Assembly (NCBI GenBank): GCA_002102555.1
Contig: MCFL01000021.1
Location: 354,545-418,544 of the forward strand
DNA length: 64,000 nucleotides
Source of the DNA: Catenaria anguillulae PL171
Taxonomy: Eukaryota; Blastocladiomycota; Blastocladiomycetes; Blastocladiales; Catenariaceae
Direction of reading: 5' to 3'
Below the pieces are notes generated by a model. It was not told the origin of the DNA, searched no databases, and saw only the letters and a program-made list of their open reading frames with translations. The position numbers were made by a program, and so were the translations under genes. Shown here piece after piece: positions 21,129 to 31,574 of this stretch (the first letter of the stretch is position 1; the number at the start of each line of letters is the position of its first letter).

Positions 21129-23024
21129 TTAGCGTGCTGTGACAATGTCGTCAATCTTGAGCACCATCCTGACCGTCTCGCTGGCCAACTCAATGGCCGA
21201 CGTGCACACCAACAAGGGCTGAATGACGTGCTCGTCCAAGATATTGGTGATGGTGCCCTTGCGCACATTGATACCAGCCGTCTTTTCGCCCTGCGCGTGG
21301 CGGTTGCGCAACTCGGTCACAATCGAGATGGGGTTGAGCCCAGCGTTTTCGGCCAGCGTGGTTGGAATCACTTCAAGGGCCTCAGCAAATGCTTGGAAGC
21401 AGTACTGGTGCATACCCTTGAGTGTGCGCGCGTGTTGCACGAGTTGGTGCGACACTTCCATTTCGGGGGCACCGCCACCGGCAATTAGAGCACTGTGTAC
21501 TCGAGAATTGACGAGTGTCAGTTACGCAGCATGGACAATGAAATCACTTGAAAAAAAAGAGAAACAGACCGCTTCTTGACAAGGCAACGAATCACACAAA
21601 GGGCATCGTGCAAGGACCGTTCGGCTTCCTCCAAAACAAGTCCGTTGGCGCCACGGCACACGACACTGACCGTCTTAGCGGCCGACTTTGCCCCCGCAAA
21701 CTTGACGTACCGAGACCCGTGGCTCTGAACCTCCTCGACCAGCTCGGCACTGCCCAACTTGTCCTCGGTGAAACTGTCAATGTCGGCAATGGGCTTGCAT
21801 CCGGTCGACTTGCAAATAAACTCGACCTCGTCACGCTCAATGTCCTTGATGACCATGATCTTGAGTTTGGCCAAAAAGTGCAACGACAGCTCATTGACGG
21901 CATCACGCAAGATGGACTTTTGAATGAGGATGACGTTGGCGCCGGCCTTTTTGATCTTTTTGCACATGTTGAGCAGATACTGGCGCTCCTCCTTGAGAAT
22001 CTTGTCCATTTGGCGGTAGTCGTTGACGACAATTTGGTTTTCCATGTCGGGCTTTGGCGGCGACAGTTGGAATTGGATGAGTGCGATTTTGGCTTTTTCA
22101 ATGCGCGAAGGTCCACCGGCCGACTTGATGACCGATTGTGTCAGGACAAGGCCGTCCATCATTTCCGTGTCGTCAATGGTGCCGCCAACCTTCTTGATGA
22201 GGCGCACGTCGCGCAAATCCACGTTGGTGGCGGTGGCCGGGTCAATCACCTTGAGCACGGCGTCAACGGCAATGGGTGACAGCAAGTGCGAGTTTTGCGA
22301 GACCACCTTGGAGTTGAGCGACGTGGTGGCGGCTTGCAGGAGCGAGGCGCGGTCCGCAAGGTCGACGGGGATGGACATGGCAGTCAGGATTTCAACGGCC
22401 TTGGCGGCGGCTGCCAAGAAGGATTCGGCAACCACGGTTGGGTGGATGCCCTTGGACAACATCTTTTCGGCGGCAACGAGCAGCGAGCCTGCGAGCACGA
22501 CGACCGACGTGGTGCCGTCGCCGGCTTCAATGTCTTGAGCGGCCGAGAGATCAACAAGCTATTAATGCGATGGCAAACAATGCGAAGGTTGGGATCCAGA
22601 GCGCCAATGGTGAGAGATACACAAGAAGAGAGAGAGAGGAGAAAGAGAGGGAGGGGAACGGACCATGCGTGCGGCAGGGTGCAAGACACTCATGTACTTG
22701 AGAATGGTTGCACCGTCGTTGGTGATCATGACCTCGCCAGTGCCCGTTTGAATCTAAACCATGAGATGCGTGTATGTCAGTTGCACGAGGTGGTAAATGC
22801 GAGTATGCCATGTGCATGAGAAGAAGGAGACTGTATGGACAAACCATCTTGTCCATGCCACGCGGGCCAAGCGACGTGCGCACGGCATCGGCCACGGCCT
22901 TGGCAGCAATGATGTTTGAACGGCGGACTTCCTCGGGTTTGGTCTTGTCCTTGAAGGCGGACATGCCACCTCCAGAGGAGGACGAAGAGGAGGCGGCGGG
23001 GGCAGAGGCGGCACCGGCAGACAT
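21129..23024 (-). CDS. CCT4: T-complex protein 1 delta subunit (CCT4 chaperonin)
   Basis: Subunit of the cytosolic TRiC/CCT ring that folds actin, tubulin and other proteins using ATP. Four exons (23024-22845, 22753-22664, 22558-21570, 21492-21129) splice in frame to 540 residues, the normal CCT4 length. Exon 1 has a short Ala/Ser-rich N-terminus, then [12 protein letters not shown]. Exon 2 carries [11 protein letters not shown]. Exon 3 starts with the nucleotide-binding [15 protein letters not shown]. The end has GINVRKGTI and the family-typical VIQPLLV and KIDDIV. The delta assignment rests on overall pattern and length, not on a search. Divergent from MED10, sharing about 480 bp. Confidence 0.95.
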
Positions 23025-23505
23025 GGTTGGTGAGTTGATTGGTGGGACTGGTGTGTTGATCGATCAGGTCGACAAGCACGTGAGAGGCAATGAGTGCGTG
23101 TGTTGGTGTGTTGGTGGGCGTGATCGGCGAGGGCGAGGAGGATGCGACGTGGTGTGGGGACGACGGCGACGGCGACGGCGAAGAGCGGTGGTGGAAGTGA
23201 GAGATGGCAAGGAATGCTTTGCGTTGCGTTGCGTCTTGTCAGTGCTGGACACGAAAATGCGTTGCCATGAAGCGATGTATTCCGAAAAGATCACAATATT
23301 GTGAGAGTGATGATTTCTGTCTGTCAAACAATGCGATGCATTGATGGCACGCCGATCCATCCTCTTTTTGCTTGTGTCCTTGAATCACTGAATCACATCC
23401 ACATATTGAATTCGAAACTGTCATTCACCACCGCCACACAGCAGCTGCACACCCTCATGTGCATTCCAGTCTGGGCAATCACAACCCGGCAATTCCATTC
23501 TCGCC
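23025..23505. promoter_or_regulatory. Shared divergent promoter region CCT4 / MED10
   Basis: Holds a GACGGC array at about 23160-23180 and TGCGT repeats at about 23219-23235. No TATA box or other specific element can be assigned with confidence. Confidence 0.4.
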
Positions 23506-24207
23506 ATGTCTGGCCGCCGATCCAATCCATCCACTCCGGCACTCGGCACTGCACCAACCACAACGCCTGGCCTCAAGCCCTTGCCTCTCCCTGGCACCCT
23601 CAACCTAAGTGCCCTGCGCGCCTCCTCCAACCCGCCCTCTGCCACAACATCGCCCACATCGCCCACATCCCCTTTGTCTCCACCACCACCGAAACCCAAT
23701 GCCAATGCCAATGCCAATGCCAATGCCAATGCCAATGCGGCCGCCCCTCTCGACCCGAAGCTGCCCGCCGTTGAATCGCCGCCAAACCAATCTCGCCACA
23801 CCCTCGAACCCGCTCTGCACCTGATCCACCAAGCCCTGCACACGACCGAACTGATTGCCCGCGAAACTTTCAACTTCTCCGACACGTCGCTGCCCGTGCT
23901 AGCCGACCATTTGTCTGATTTCACCAGCGTGCTCGCCGAACTCGACGCGCTGGCTGCCGACCCATCCTCGGACTTGAACAAGATTTGGATCCCGAAACCC
24001 GTGCTGGAGGCCATCGATCGCGGCGAAAATCCCCGTCAGGCAACCATGGTGGCCATGGATCGCACGGCTGCCGAAAATCAGTACTTGCATGGCAAAGTGT
24101 GGGCGGCTGGCGAGTTTGCAAGGGCAATGGAGGATGAGTTGGCAAACGAGTTTGCCGACGAGATGCGCGAGGTGCAAGAGTATTTATCAAAGGAGGGCAA
24201 GTGCTGA
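23506..24207 (+). CDS. MED10: Mediator complex subunit 10
   Basis: Middle-module subunit of Mediator (yeast Nut2), nuclear and coupling activators to RNA polymerase II. A single exon encodes 233 residues. The N-terminal ~100 residues are Pro/Ser-rich with an (Asn-Ala)n run. The Med10 domain occupies about residues 105-225: a DFTSVLAELDAL helix, the diagnostic IPKPVLEAIDRGENP (family pattern: Pro, then VxxxID.G.NP) and ENQYLHGKVWAAGEFARAME. The N-terminal extension is longer than in yeast. Confidence 0.88.
   Translation: MSGRRSNPSTPALGTAPTTTPGLKPLPLPGTLNLSALRASSNPPSATTSPTSPTSPLSPPPPKPNANANANANANANAAAPLDPKLPAVESPPNQSRHTLEPALHLIHQALHTTELIARETFNFSDTSLPVLADHLSDFTSVLAELDALAADPSSDLNKIWIPKPVLEAIDRGENPRQATMVAMDRTAAENQYLHGKVWAAGEFARAMEDELANEFADEMREVQEYLSKEGKC
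23697..23741 (+). repeat. (CCAATG)n hexanucleotide repeat inside MED10
   Basis: About seven copies of the hexamer CCAATG encode the alternating Asn-Ala run in the disordered N-terminus of MED10. Because the unit is six bases, length changes keep the frame. Confidence 0.85.
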
Positions 24208-24273
24208 TGAGAGGCAAGTGGCGAGCAAAAAGTGAACGATTCGTTAAAAGTTATACATAAATATATACCCTGA

Positions 24274-25885
24274 TTAATCCATCACTACTTGAAGGATCCA
24301 GTAGTTTGACTTGCCCGTGCGAAGCAGACACAGTTGGCCGCCAATCAAGTCTGCGCGCGTTAGCTTTTGCGCTTGGGCATCGGTGATACGGTCTTGGTTC
24401 AAGTACAGACCGCCCTTCTTTGCCAGCTTGATTGCCTCGGCTGTGACGACAACATGGGAATAATGAGCGAGATATTTCATGAACAGAACGATGAATGCAG
24501 AGACAAAGACGTACACTTTGACCGACACGCCCCGGCCTTTGCAAACACCTCGGCCACACTTGCTGGCGCCGTCCCATCCCCCAAGTCGGCCCACCTAACC
24601 CTGATCAGCCTGGGATCTCCCTCAAACGCCGCCACCACCTCGCCCACCCCACCTTCCCTGTCGACCACGTCCCGAATTCCCTTTCCGTCCTTGGCAAACA
24701 ACATGCCCGACATTTTCTTAACTTTGCTGAGCGCCTCTGGCGCATGCACCAGCTCGGTCATTTCGCTCGCGAGCACGTTCTGTGCCGAGCGGTCCTCTGG
24801 CCGTTGGGCGTGCGCGTGCATGACATGTGCAATGTGGTCGAGCGGCAGTAGCGTGTACATTTTCAGGTAAGTGCCCACATCGGCGTCGTGGGTGCGCATC
24901 CAAAACTGAAAGTAGTCATAGGGACTGGTCATGGCCGGGTCCAGCCACACGGCATTGCCTGCGGATTTGCCAAACTTTTCGCCCGTGGAGGTGGTGACGA
25001 GCGGCAACGTCAATCCAAACACCTTGTCGTTGTCGTTGTCGTCACCGTCGGTACCCGCACTTGCCCCCGAGGATGAGCATGTGCGGCGAATCAGATCCAA
25101 TCCGGCAACAATATTGCCCCATTGATCCGACCCACCGATTTGCAATGTACACCCACGCTCGCGGTGCAAGTGAGCAAAATCATTGGCTTGCACCAACTGG
25201 TAGGTAAACTCGGTAAAGGAAATGCCCTGGTCCGACTGCATCCGCGACGCCACCGAGTCGCGCGCCAGCATGGCACTCACGCGGGCGTGGCGGCCCACTT
25301 GATCCAAAAAGTCAATCAGCGACAACTTGCTTGTCCAATGCTTGTTGTTGACCACATCCACCTTACCCGCATGGGCGCTCGGGGTGTACCCGCGGCGAGT
25401 GGCGTATTGCACGCCATTTTCAAAAAAGCGATGCACTTGGGTTGTGATGCCAGCTTCGTTGGCCGCCAAGACGGCGGAGGACAGGCTGGAGCGTTCGGTG
25501 GCGCGGCCAGAAGGGTCGCCGATCGAGCCCGTGGCGCCGCCAATCAGAGCCAGCACGTTGTGGCCGTGGAGCAGGAACCGCAGCGAGGCGGTGAGTGGGA
25601 GCAGGTTGCCAATGTGTGGAGAGGGGGCCGTCGGGTCAATGCCCGTGTAGAGTGTGAGCGGGGTGGAGAGGCGGGCGGGTGTGAGGAGTGCTGGGCTAGG
25701 ATGATGTGGACGGGTCTTGTTGGGTGAGTTGACGTTGATTAGGGTGCGATCGGAATGTCGGGGTGGGATGGGACCTACCTGGTGACGGCGTGGATGAGGC
25801 CGCGAGCTTGCAGGTCGGCGGCGAGCGGGGAAAGGAGGCGGCGCGCGGCGGCTGCCGTTGCGTTGGTGGTGCTCGAGCATGTCAT
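24274..25885 (-). CDS. MSY1: Mitochondrial tyrosyl-tRNA synthetase
   Basis: Charges mitochondrial tRNA-Tyr. Three exons (25885-25779, 25695-24515, 24440-24274) splice in frame to 484 residues. Class I signatures: YTGIDPTAPSPHIGNLLPL with the HIGH-equivalent HIGN, GGATGSIGDPSGR, the Tyr-binding FTYQLVQANDF, GGSDQWGNI, and KFGKS as the KMSKS-loop equivalent. The last exon encodes the S4-like RNA-binding tail (EAIKLAKKGGLYLNQDR). The Ala/Arg-rich N-terminus (RRLLSPLAADLQARG) is plausible as a mitochondrial presequence. The bacterial-type form with a C-terminal S4 domain is the organellar one (YARS2/Msy1). Confidence 0.93.
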
Positions 25886-26354
25886 GATGCTGATTTCATT
25901 GGGCTCTTTCCCACGGTGTCATTGAAGCCTGAATACATGACGTCTCTAAATACATGCAATGCAATGCATGTCGTGTTGCAATCGGTGTACGGTGGATCGG
26001 AGGACGGCGTTGGAGATGGACCAACCTGACCTGACCTGACGCGGTCGTGTTGGCAGATCAGATCGGATCGAGTTTGTGACGATTTGTTTCCCACCCGCAA
26101 ACTTGAAGAAGAGACGTTTAAAGAAGCAAGTGACCTTTCGATTTAAATACATAGGTTAGATGAATGATGGAGGGGAGTGCGGACAGAATATTTGATATTG
26201 TTGATGGATCACACTCTGAAGGTGGACATATTTCAAGACAAGATACCTTGTACACAAGTCTCGAGAACGACACGACAGCTGATGCAATCTCTTCTTCTTC
26301 TTCTTCTTCTTCTTCTTCCCCAGTAGGGATTAAACCAACAGACAACAGCCTCCC
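25886..26354. promoter_or_regulatory. Divergent promoter region, with CTGAC and CTT repeats
   Basis: Separates the tyrosyl-tRNA synthetase (-) from the rhomboid-like gene (+). It contains CCTGA tandem copies at about 26028-26040 and a (CTT)n tract of about ten units at 26289-26319. The pyrimidine tract lies about 35 bp upstream of the rhomboid start codon. Confidence 0.45.
26289..26319 (+). repeat. (CTT)n microsatellite
   Basis: About ten uninterrupted CTT units just upstream of the rhomboid-like ATG. Confidence 0.85.
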
Positions 26355-28798
26355 ATGCCCTCTTCCTCCTCCTCCTCCTCCTCCCCGCCGCACGCGCACA
26401 CTCACCGCGCCGGTGGCGGGTCGCCGCACCCTCATACGTATACCCAAAGTCCTCCTCCTGCAGCCAGCAGATTCGACCAGCAACTCATCCGCTCCACCCT
26501 GTGCGGCATCCTCGCCGAACGCGCCGCCCAGCAGACCCAGCACGCCAAGGTGACTGTCCCCGAATCACACGCCCAGCTCGCCTACCACAACATTGTCACA
26601 GTCGCAAACGAGTGCCTTGCCCGCCTCCTGCAACCACCCCGCCCGCAGCCCTTCCCCATGTCACCCATCGAGATTGACCACTTGCTGTTTCCCTCGGGCC
26701 TCACCATGCGCTTACGCGATCAGGTTGTCGTCAATGTCGACCAGTTGACCAAGGTGGTGGAAACGGCCCTCGAGCTGCGCGCCTTTGAACAGTCGTTGCC
26801 TCGACCTCTGTCGGCAACTGCTGCTGCCGGCTCGGCTGGATCACTTGCTTCCAGATCGGGAACAGTCGGGAGACGAGCCCTGCCACCCGTTCCGCCGCCT
26901 CCGACCTATTCAGCAACTGTTAGACAGCTACCAGGGGTATCAGGGGCATCCAATCTTGGCCGCCGGTCTGCTTCGCTTTTTGGCCTCGACTCCATCTCAA
27001 CCAACAATAACCATAGTGGGTCGTCGTCGTCGTCGGTGCCGCCTCCTCAAACTCCGCCAAGGTCCTCTCACGCACACTTGCACCACCCGACTCCATCCTC
27101 GCCTCTTTCGCCCCATGCAGCAACAACAATGGTTTCATCGTCGTCACCAGTCCCACCTCCACGCGACGCGTCTCTGTCGCTGCGATCACTCGCAGCTGGC
27201 TCACCTGTCGTGTCCCTCGCACCCTACCGTCCCTCTACCCCTTCGACCCCACGCTCCAGCTCACCACCCGTGTTTCGGTCGCCCCCACCTCCTGCAGGCT
27301 CACCTCTACGGACCCAATCGCCCATTCCCGGCGGCGTCTCAACTCAATCACCTCTGCGTCCCTCATCAGCTATGCGCATGGCCACGGCCGCCGCTGCAGT
27401 GCAACCGCCGCCCACCGTGATCGATGCACACTCGCACTCGATCCTGCTTCCGCTCTTGCACACGTCCAACCCGGCTGTTCCGCCATCGCCGTCGGCGCCC
27501 CCGGCCACAACGACCGTATCAGGAGCAATGGCATCCACACGCATCTCGCGGTCTCAACCGCTTACGGGCTCGGACGAGACACTTTCGGGCGACCAGCCAC
27601 ATTCGGACTCGGCCGGCCCCAAACCGCACACACATCCGAGCACCAAGTCTTCCTCGCCAGGCCCCGCTCAACAATGGGCCATCCCTCTACGCCCGGGTGC
27701 GTCCCAGTCGCCTGCACTTGCCACCGTTTTGCTGGTGACTGTGCCCATTGCCGTGCTTGCCTTGTGTATTGTCCTGGACGGTGGCCTCATGCCCGTGAGC
27801 ACCAACCCGTGGCTGGGTCCTGCCCCGGGCGTCCTGGTGCGTTGGGGTGCCAGAGCAGTCGCGTGCATGCGCACCTCCTCGCCCGAATTGGCTCCCGATA
27901 CATTGGACTCGATGTGTGGGCCCGTGGTGGGTGCACCGAGGCAATGGTGGCGGTGGCTCAGTGCCGGGTTTGTGCCAAGGGGGATTGTGCAAGTGGCACT
28001 GACCAGTGTCATGGTGGCGAGGTTTGGTGGGGCTGTGGAGAGAGGGTTTGGCGCCATGAGGGTGGTGGGCGTGTTTGTGGTTGGGAATGTAGGTGGGTTG
28101 GTTGCGAGCGCATTGGTTGCACCTGCAGCGTGTACGTTGGATTGGATTGGATTGGATTGGATTCTCGTGTGTACGTGCTGACACTCACTCGATCCGACTC
28201 TCTAGTGGAAACTGGAGCAAACTCGGGCTCATTTGCACTCTTGGCCGCCGCCCTCGTCGACCACCTCGCACACTGGTCTGTGCTCGACTCGCCCTTGCTC
28301 GACACGTGCAAGTGGACTCTGGGCACATTCACGCTGCTGGCCCTCGGATGGCTGTTGCCATTTGTCGACAACACCCTGCACGTGGTTGGCTGGTTGCTGG
28401 GCGTTTTCACGGCACTTGCCCTTCGTCCACGCGTCCAGCTCGTCGTTGCTGCCCCGCGGCTCATGTCGTCGGCCGCAGCATCGCCCGCCCAAAAACCCTC
28501 GCTGGCACACTCGCGATCAAACTCCCTCGTTTCTTCGTCGTCGGCCGTCTTGGTCACTGTGCCTGCAATGGCACTCATGCGGCCGTGGCAGCGCGCGCTG
28601 GTCCGGTCCGTGGATGTGATTGTGAGGTTGGTTGCGTTGGGCATCGTGGTGGCCTGCATGTACATTGGACTGGCCGTGTTTTATGATTTCGGTGGAATTC
28701 GCAGCGCGTTGACTCGAAGCGGGCGAGTTGGAGCAGGTGGAGCGGTTGAGTGTGATGTTTGCCAGTATTTGAACTGGGCAACCTGGCCAGTCGCCTGA
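26355..28798 (+). CDS. Rhomboid-family intramembrane protease-like protein with long disordered N-terminus
   Basis: Two exons, 26355-28131 and 28206-28798, splice in frame to about 789 residues. Residues 1-460 are Ser/Pro-rich and disordered, with one ordered-looking helical block (residues about 36-140). A first membrane segment (TVLLVTVPIAVLALCIVL) and a loop lead to the rhomboid core: WLSAGFVPRGIVQVALTSVM, a Gly-rich helix, then exon 2 with ETGANSGSFALLAAALVD. The likely catalytic Ser is the TCG at 28223-28225 and the likely catalytic His is in VDNTLHVVGWLLGV (28379-28381). The usual GASG reads GANSG here, one residue different. A last membrane helix (VVACMYIGLAVFYDFGG) and a short tail follow. 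Substrates and organelle cannot be inferred. Confidence 0.78.
28137..28161 (+). repeat. (ATTGG)n tandem repeat in the rhomboid intron
   Basis: Four to five copies of the pentamer GGATT/ATTGG lie directly after the GTACGT donor within the 74-nt intron. Confidence 0.75.
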
Positions 28799-29311
28799 GG
28801 TCGTGTCGATAGATGGCATAGATGGACTCGAATCGTAGGCAAGTACATGCATTGATTATGTGTCTGCTTGGACGACGCACCCCGGATTCCCACACGTCAT
28901 GTTGGTTGTTTGATAGCTCATTCGTTTGTTTTCCTATTGTGTACATATCCCCTCCCCCTCTCCCTCCGTTGCTTTTCGTTTGTCTCGTTTTTATTGTACC
29001 TCGTTTTCCGCGGGCTTGCTCTCAACTGCGACGCTCTTGCACAGATCAAATACACAATGTTTTCCCCTCATTTCTCTTTGATCGAGCGTTTGGTTTGCTG
29101 TCCAGTGCGCCTCCCGAGGACAGACCCGCCAACCGATATGTATGTCTCACGCTGAGGATCAAGTTCTACGATGAAACCGTGTTGCAGGACGGAACCAACG
29201 AATAAAAACGATGCATTCATTTACGTAGACACCAAAAACAATACAAACAGGAGTGAGAACGCCTGATACGAGTAAACCATTCGCCCAAGCATATGTGCAA
29301 TCTCCCCCATG
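28799..29311. other. Intergenic spacer, no gene seen
   Basis: T/C-rich at 28920-29010. It separates the convergent rhomboid gene and the first of three tandem paralogues. Confidence 0.55.
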
Positions 29312-29851
29312 TCACCCTTCGTCATTTGCCCCGAGAAACTTGGATGCACCACACCGACAAATTTGCTTGTTGCTCTGCCGCACATGCGCCGCGTCCAACT
29401 GCCCCTTAAAGTACAAAGCCTGCTGGCCAAGCTGCAGCACGGTCCTGCGCAGCTGCATCCCGTCCATGTACAACATCCTCGTTAGCCGCACCAGGTCGCT
29501 GTGCGACAGGTCCTCGGGTCGTGCGGGCATGTCACGAAACGGCAGCGTTGCACGCAGGCCTTGGTCCAGGGCGACTTCACGAAACAGTGTGCATTCGCTG
29601 TCGCTGTCGGAACTCGACTCGGAGCCTGAGTCGGCCAAGGTGTCGTGCTCATCAATTGGAAACAGGTAACAGCTCGTGGGCGTTGCGAGCGTGCTGGTGT
29701 GAGGTGGTGAAGGCAGATAAGAAACCGAGCCTTTGCGTGAGCTTGAAAGCGACGACGACCGTTTCGGGACCAGGTTGAGTTGGGAGGGACGGTTGGGTCG
29801 GTCAAACTGGTTCTTGTGCTGAGGTGGAGCGGGTCGACTTGGGAACGACAT
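29312..29851 (-). CDS. Tandem small-protein family, copy 1 (unknown function)
   Basis: A 179-residue single-exon protein from an ATG at 29851. A basic Ser/Pro-rich N-terminal half (SSSLSSSRKGS) precedes an acidic Ser/Glu/Asp stretch (DSGSESSSDSDSE). The C-terminal third carries LSHSDLVRLTRMLYMDG, the motif shared with the two genes upstream on the same strand. A helix with QLxxQALYFKGQL follows, and the end is basic with Cys (ICRCGA). No signal peptide or membrane segment. I do not recognise a named family. Confidence 0.6.
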   Translation of the reverse strand: MSFPSRPAPPQHKNQFDRPNRPSQLNLVPKRSSSLSSSRKGSVSYLPSPPHTSTLATPTSCYLFPIDEHDTLADSGSESSSDSDSECTLFREVALDQGLRATLPFRDMPARPEDLSHSDLVRLTRMLYMDGMQLRRTVLQLGQQALYFKGQLDAAHVRQSNKQICRCGASKFLGANDEG

Positions 29852-30506
29852 GGTTGCTGGTCGCTTTACAGATCTATGAGCACGTTGAATTTGCGCGGTA
29901 CTTCTCAGGAAACCAAAGCGGCCAGGCCAGCGAGGTCCGGCCTTCCTTTTTCAAGGAGTTATGTATGTACATATCAGTCAAGTCTTAAGTGCACCTGCTC
30001 CCTGATTCAAGCAATCAAGTGGTGCCTGGACGCGTCCGATGAGCCGAGTAAAGTGGAGCCAGGCACAAATGGGTGCAATTACGTCCGCGGCGCATTTGCT
30101 TCCTGCATGCGCATTGGGTTCCAGGTTCTGACACAGCCAAAACCTCTATTCATGGAAGTGATGAACGGGCCATTCATTCCAGGCAGAGGCAGACTTGGCA
30201 TCACCGGGGAACCATGAGCATTGGAAAGACCTTGGCATTAGCTGTCAGGCTGCTGATGAAGCGTTTGGAACATATGCAAGCTTAAGGGCATAAGAGTCCC
30301 GTTCAGGCGAGTATGTGCAAATGCCGAGGCGCATACAATTGACACTTCCTGTAATTGACTTGGAGGACAAGCACTTGCAGTGCACGTTGCAAGCAACGGT
30401 GCTCATCGACACTTCAACAAGCTCATCTATTCACAGTAATAGTAGTCATGATATGTACAAAAGAGTCACTCAACACGCATTCCACTCCACACGCATTCCG
30501 ACGGCC
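29852..30506. other. Intergenic spacer between paralogues 1 and 2
   Basis: No coding frame is supported. It carries the promoter of copy 1 and the 3' end of copy 2. Confidence 0.5.
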
Positions 30507-31079
30507 TCACCGCTGCTGCAACAACATTGTCCCCAGCGTCTCGAGTGCCTCCTCCAACTGAGCCTTCAACACGCACGATTCGCGATTCGATGCGTCAACA
30601 ACTTGGCGCTGGTATTCAATAGTCTGACACAGCCGCTCACGCTCTCTCGCAGCTTGCGACGTGACGGAGTCGAGCGTCACTTGCAGGCGAACAACATCTC
30701 GGCGCGCCTTGAGGGCATCAATGTGCAGTGTGCGAACGAGGGCTGCCAGTTCGTCGCGGTCCAGCGCGTCGAGGTTCAACTCTGTTGCTGGCGGAGGATG
30801 ATTGGATAGGGTGTGTCGCTTGAGTTGATTGTTGGCTTTGGATGATGGCGGGTATTGAAACATGGGAGCAGGGGACAGTTGCGGCGGGGGTGTTCGGACG
30901 CGATCTTCGTTTCCTGCCGGAAGACTCCAACGGTGCGAGTGGCCACGGTACCGGAAAACTTGAGGCGAGCACGAATCGTCGGAAGCTTGGGCCTCGTCCA
31001 AGTCCGGCTGGCGAGGGAGCGAAGCGGTTCGAGCGGGAATGGCTGCCAGTTGGAGCGACGTTGATTGTGGTGATTCCAT
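30507..31079 (-). CDS. Tandem small-protein family, copy 2 (unknown function)
   Basis: A 190-residue single-exon protein from an ATG at 31079. The N-terminal half is Ser/Pro/His-rich and disordered. The shared motif is LDALDRDELAALVRTLHID, followed by a long amphipathic helix (KARRDVVRLQVTLDSVTSQ) that continues as a predicted coiled coil to the C-terminus (LKAQLEEALETLGTMLLQQR). The order disordered N-half, motif, helix matches copies 1 and 3. Confidence 0.6.
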   Translation of the reverse strand: MESPQSTSLQLAAIPARTASLPRQPDLDEAQASDDSCSPQVFRYRGHSHRWSLPAGNEDRVRTPPPQLSPAPMFQYPPSSKANNQLKRHTLSNHPPPATELNLDALDRDELAALVRTLHIDALKARRDVVRLQVTLDSVTSQAARERERLCQTIEYQRQVVDASNRESCVLKAQLEEALETLGTMLLQQR

Positions 31080-31574
31080 CTTGGGCGCCAGACAAGTGAA
31101 ACAGAGTATTCGTGTTCAGCCTTAGGTTGGCAGAGGAAGAAGGGAACCCGGCAGGAGATTGAGCTTGAGTTTGGGTGGGCCGTGTCTCAATTAATACATA
31201 AGGATAAGGATGCTGTCCCAAGCACATGTCTGAGCCAACCAAACGGCCCATAATTACATGACGATGTTTGCACCTGACAACGAGCACAGGGACATGCCAA
31301 ACTGGGAACAGCGTTCGCTAAGGGACTGCAGCCGTTATGGGAAATTGCTTAATGAGGCGGGTGCAACTGTGTTTGGCTGACACAAGTCGGCACCCGCCCT
31401 CACACGCCTCGTCGTGTCGGCGACTGCGAACATCTGTCATGTCTCACATGGCGCCTAGCTTGCAAGGATCTTGCTTCATCCGGTTTTCATGGAACAGCCA
31501 AGAAATGGGAATGGATGCGTCTATTGGTGTAGGAAACATGACAAGCACAATCAAAACAGAGTACAAGATATCGT
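31080..31574. other. Intergenic spacer between paralogues 2 and 3
   Basis: No coding frame or repeat is supported. Confidence 0.5.

Noticed and set aside
21548-22279. 243-codon plus-strand frame inside CCT4
   Set aside because: Antisense shadow of the well-supported CCT4 exon 3.
28009-28665. Minus-strand frame over the rhomboid exons
   Set aside because: Overlaps both conserved rhomboid exons and lacks a domain.
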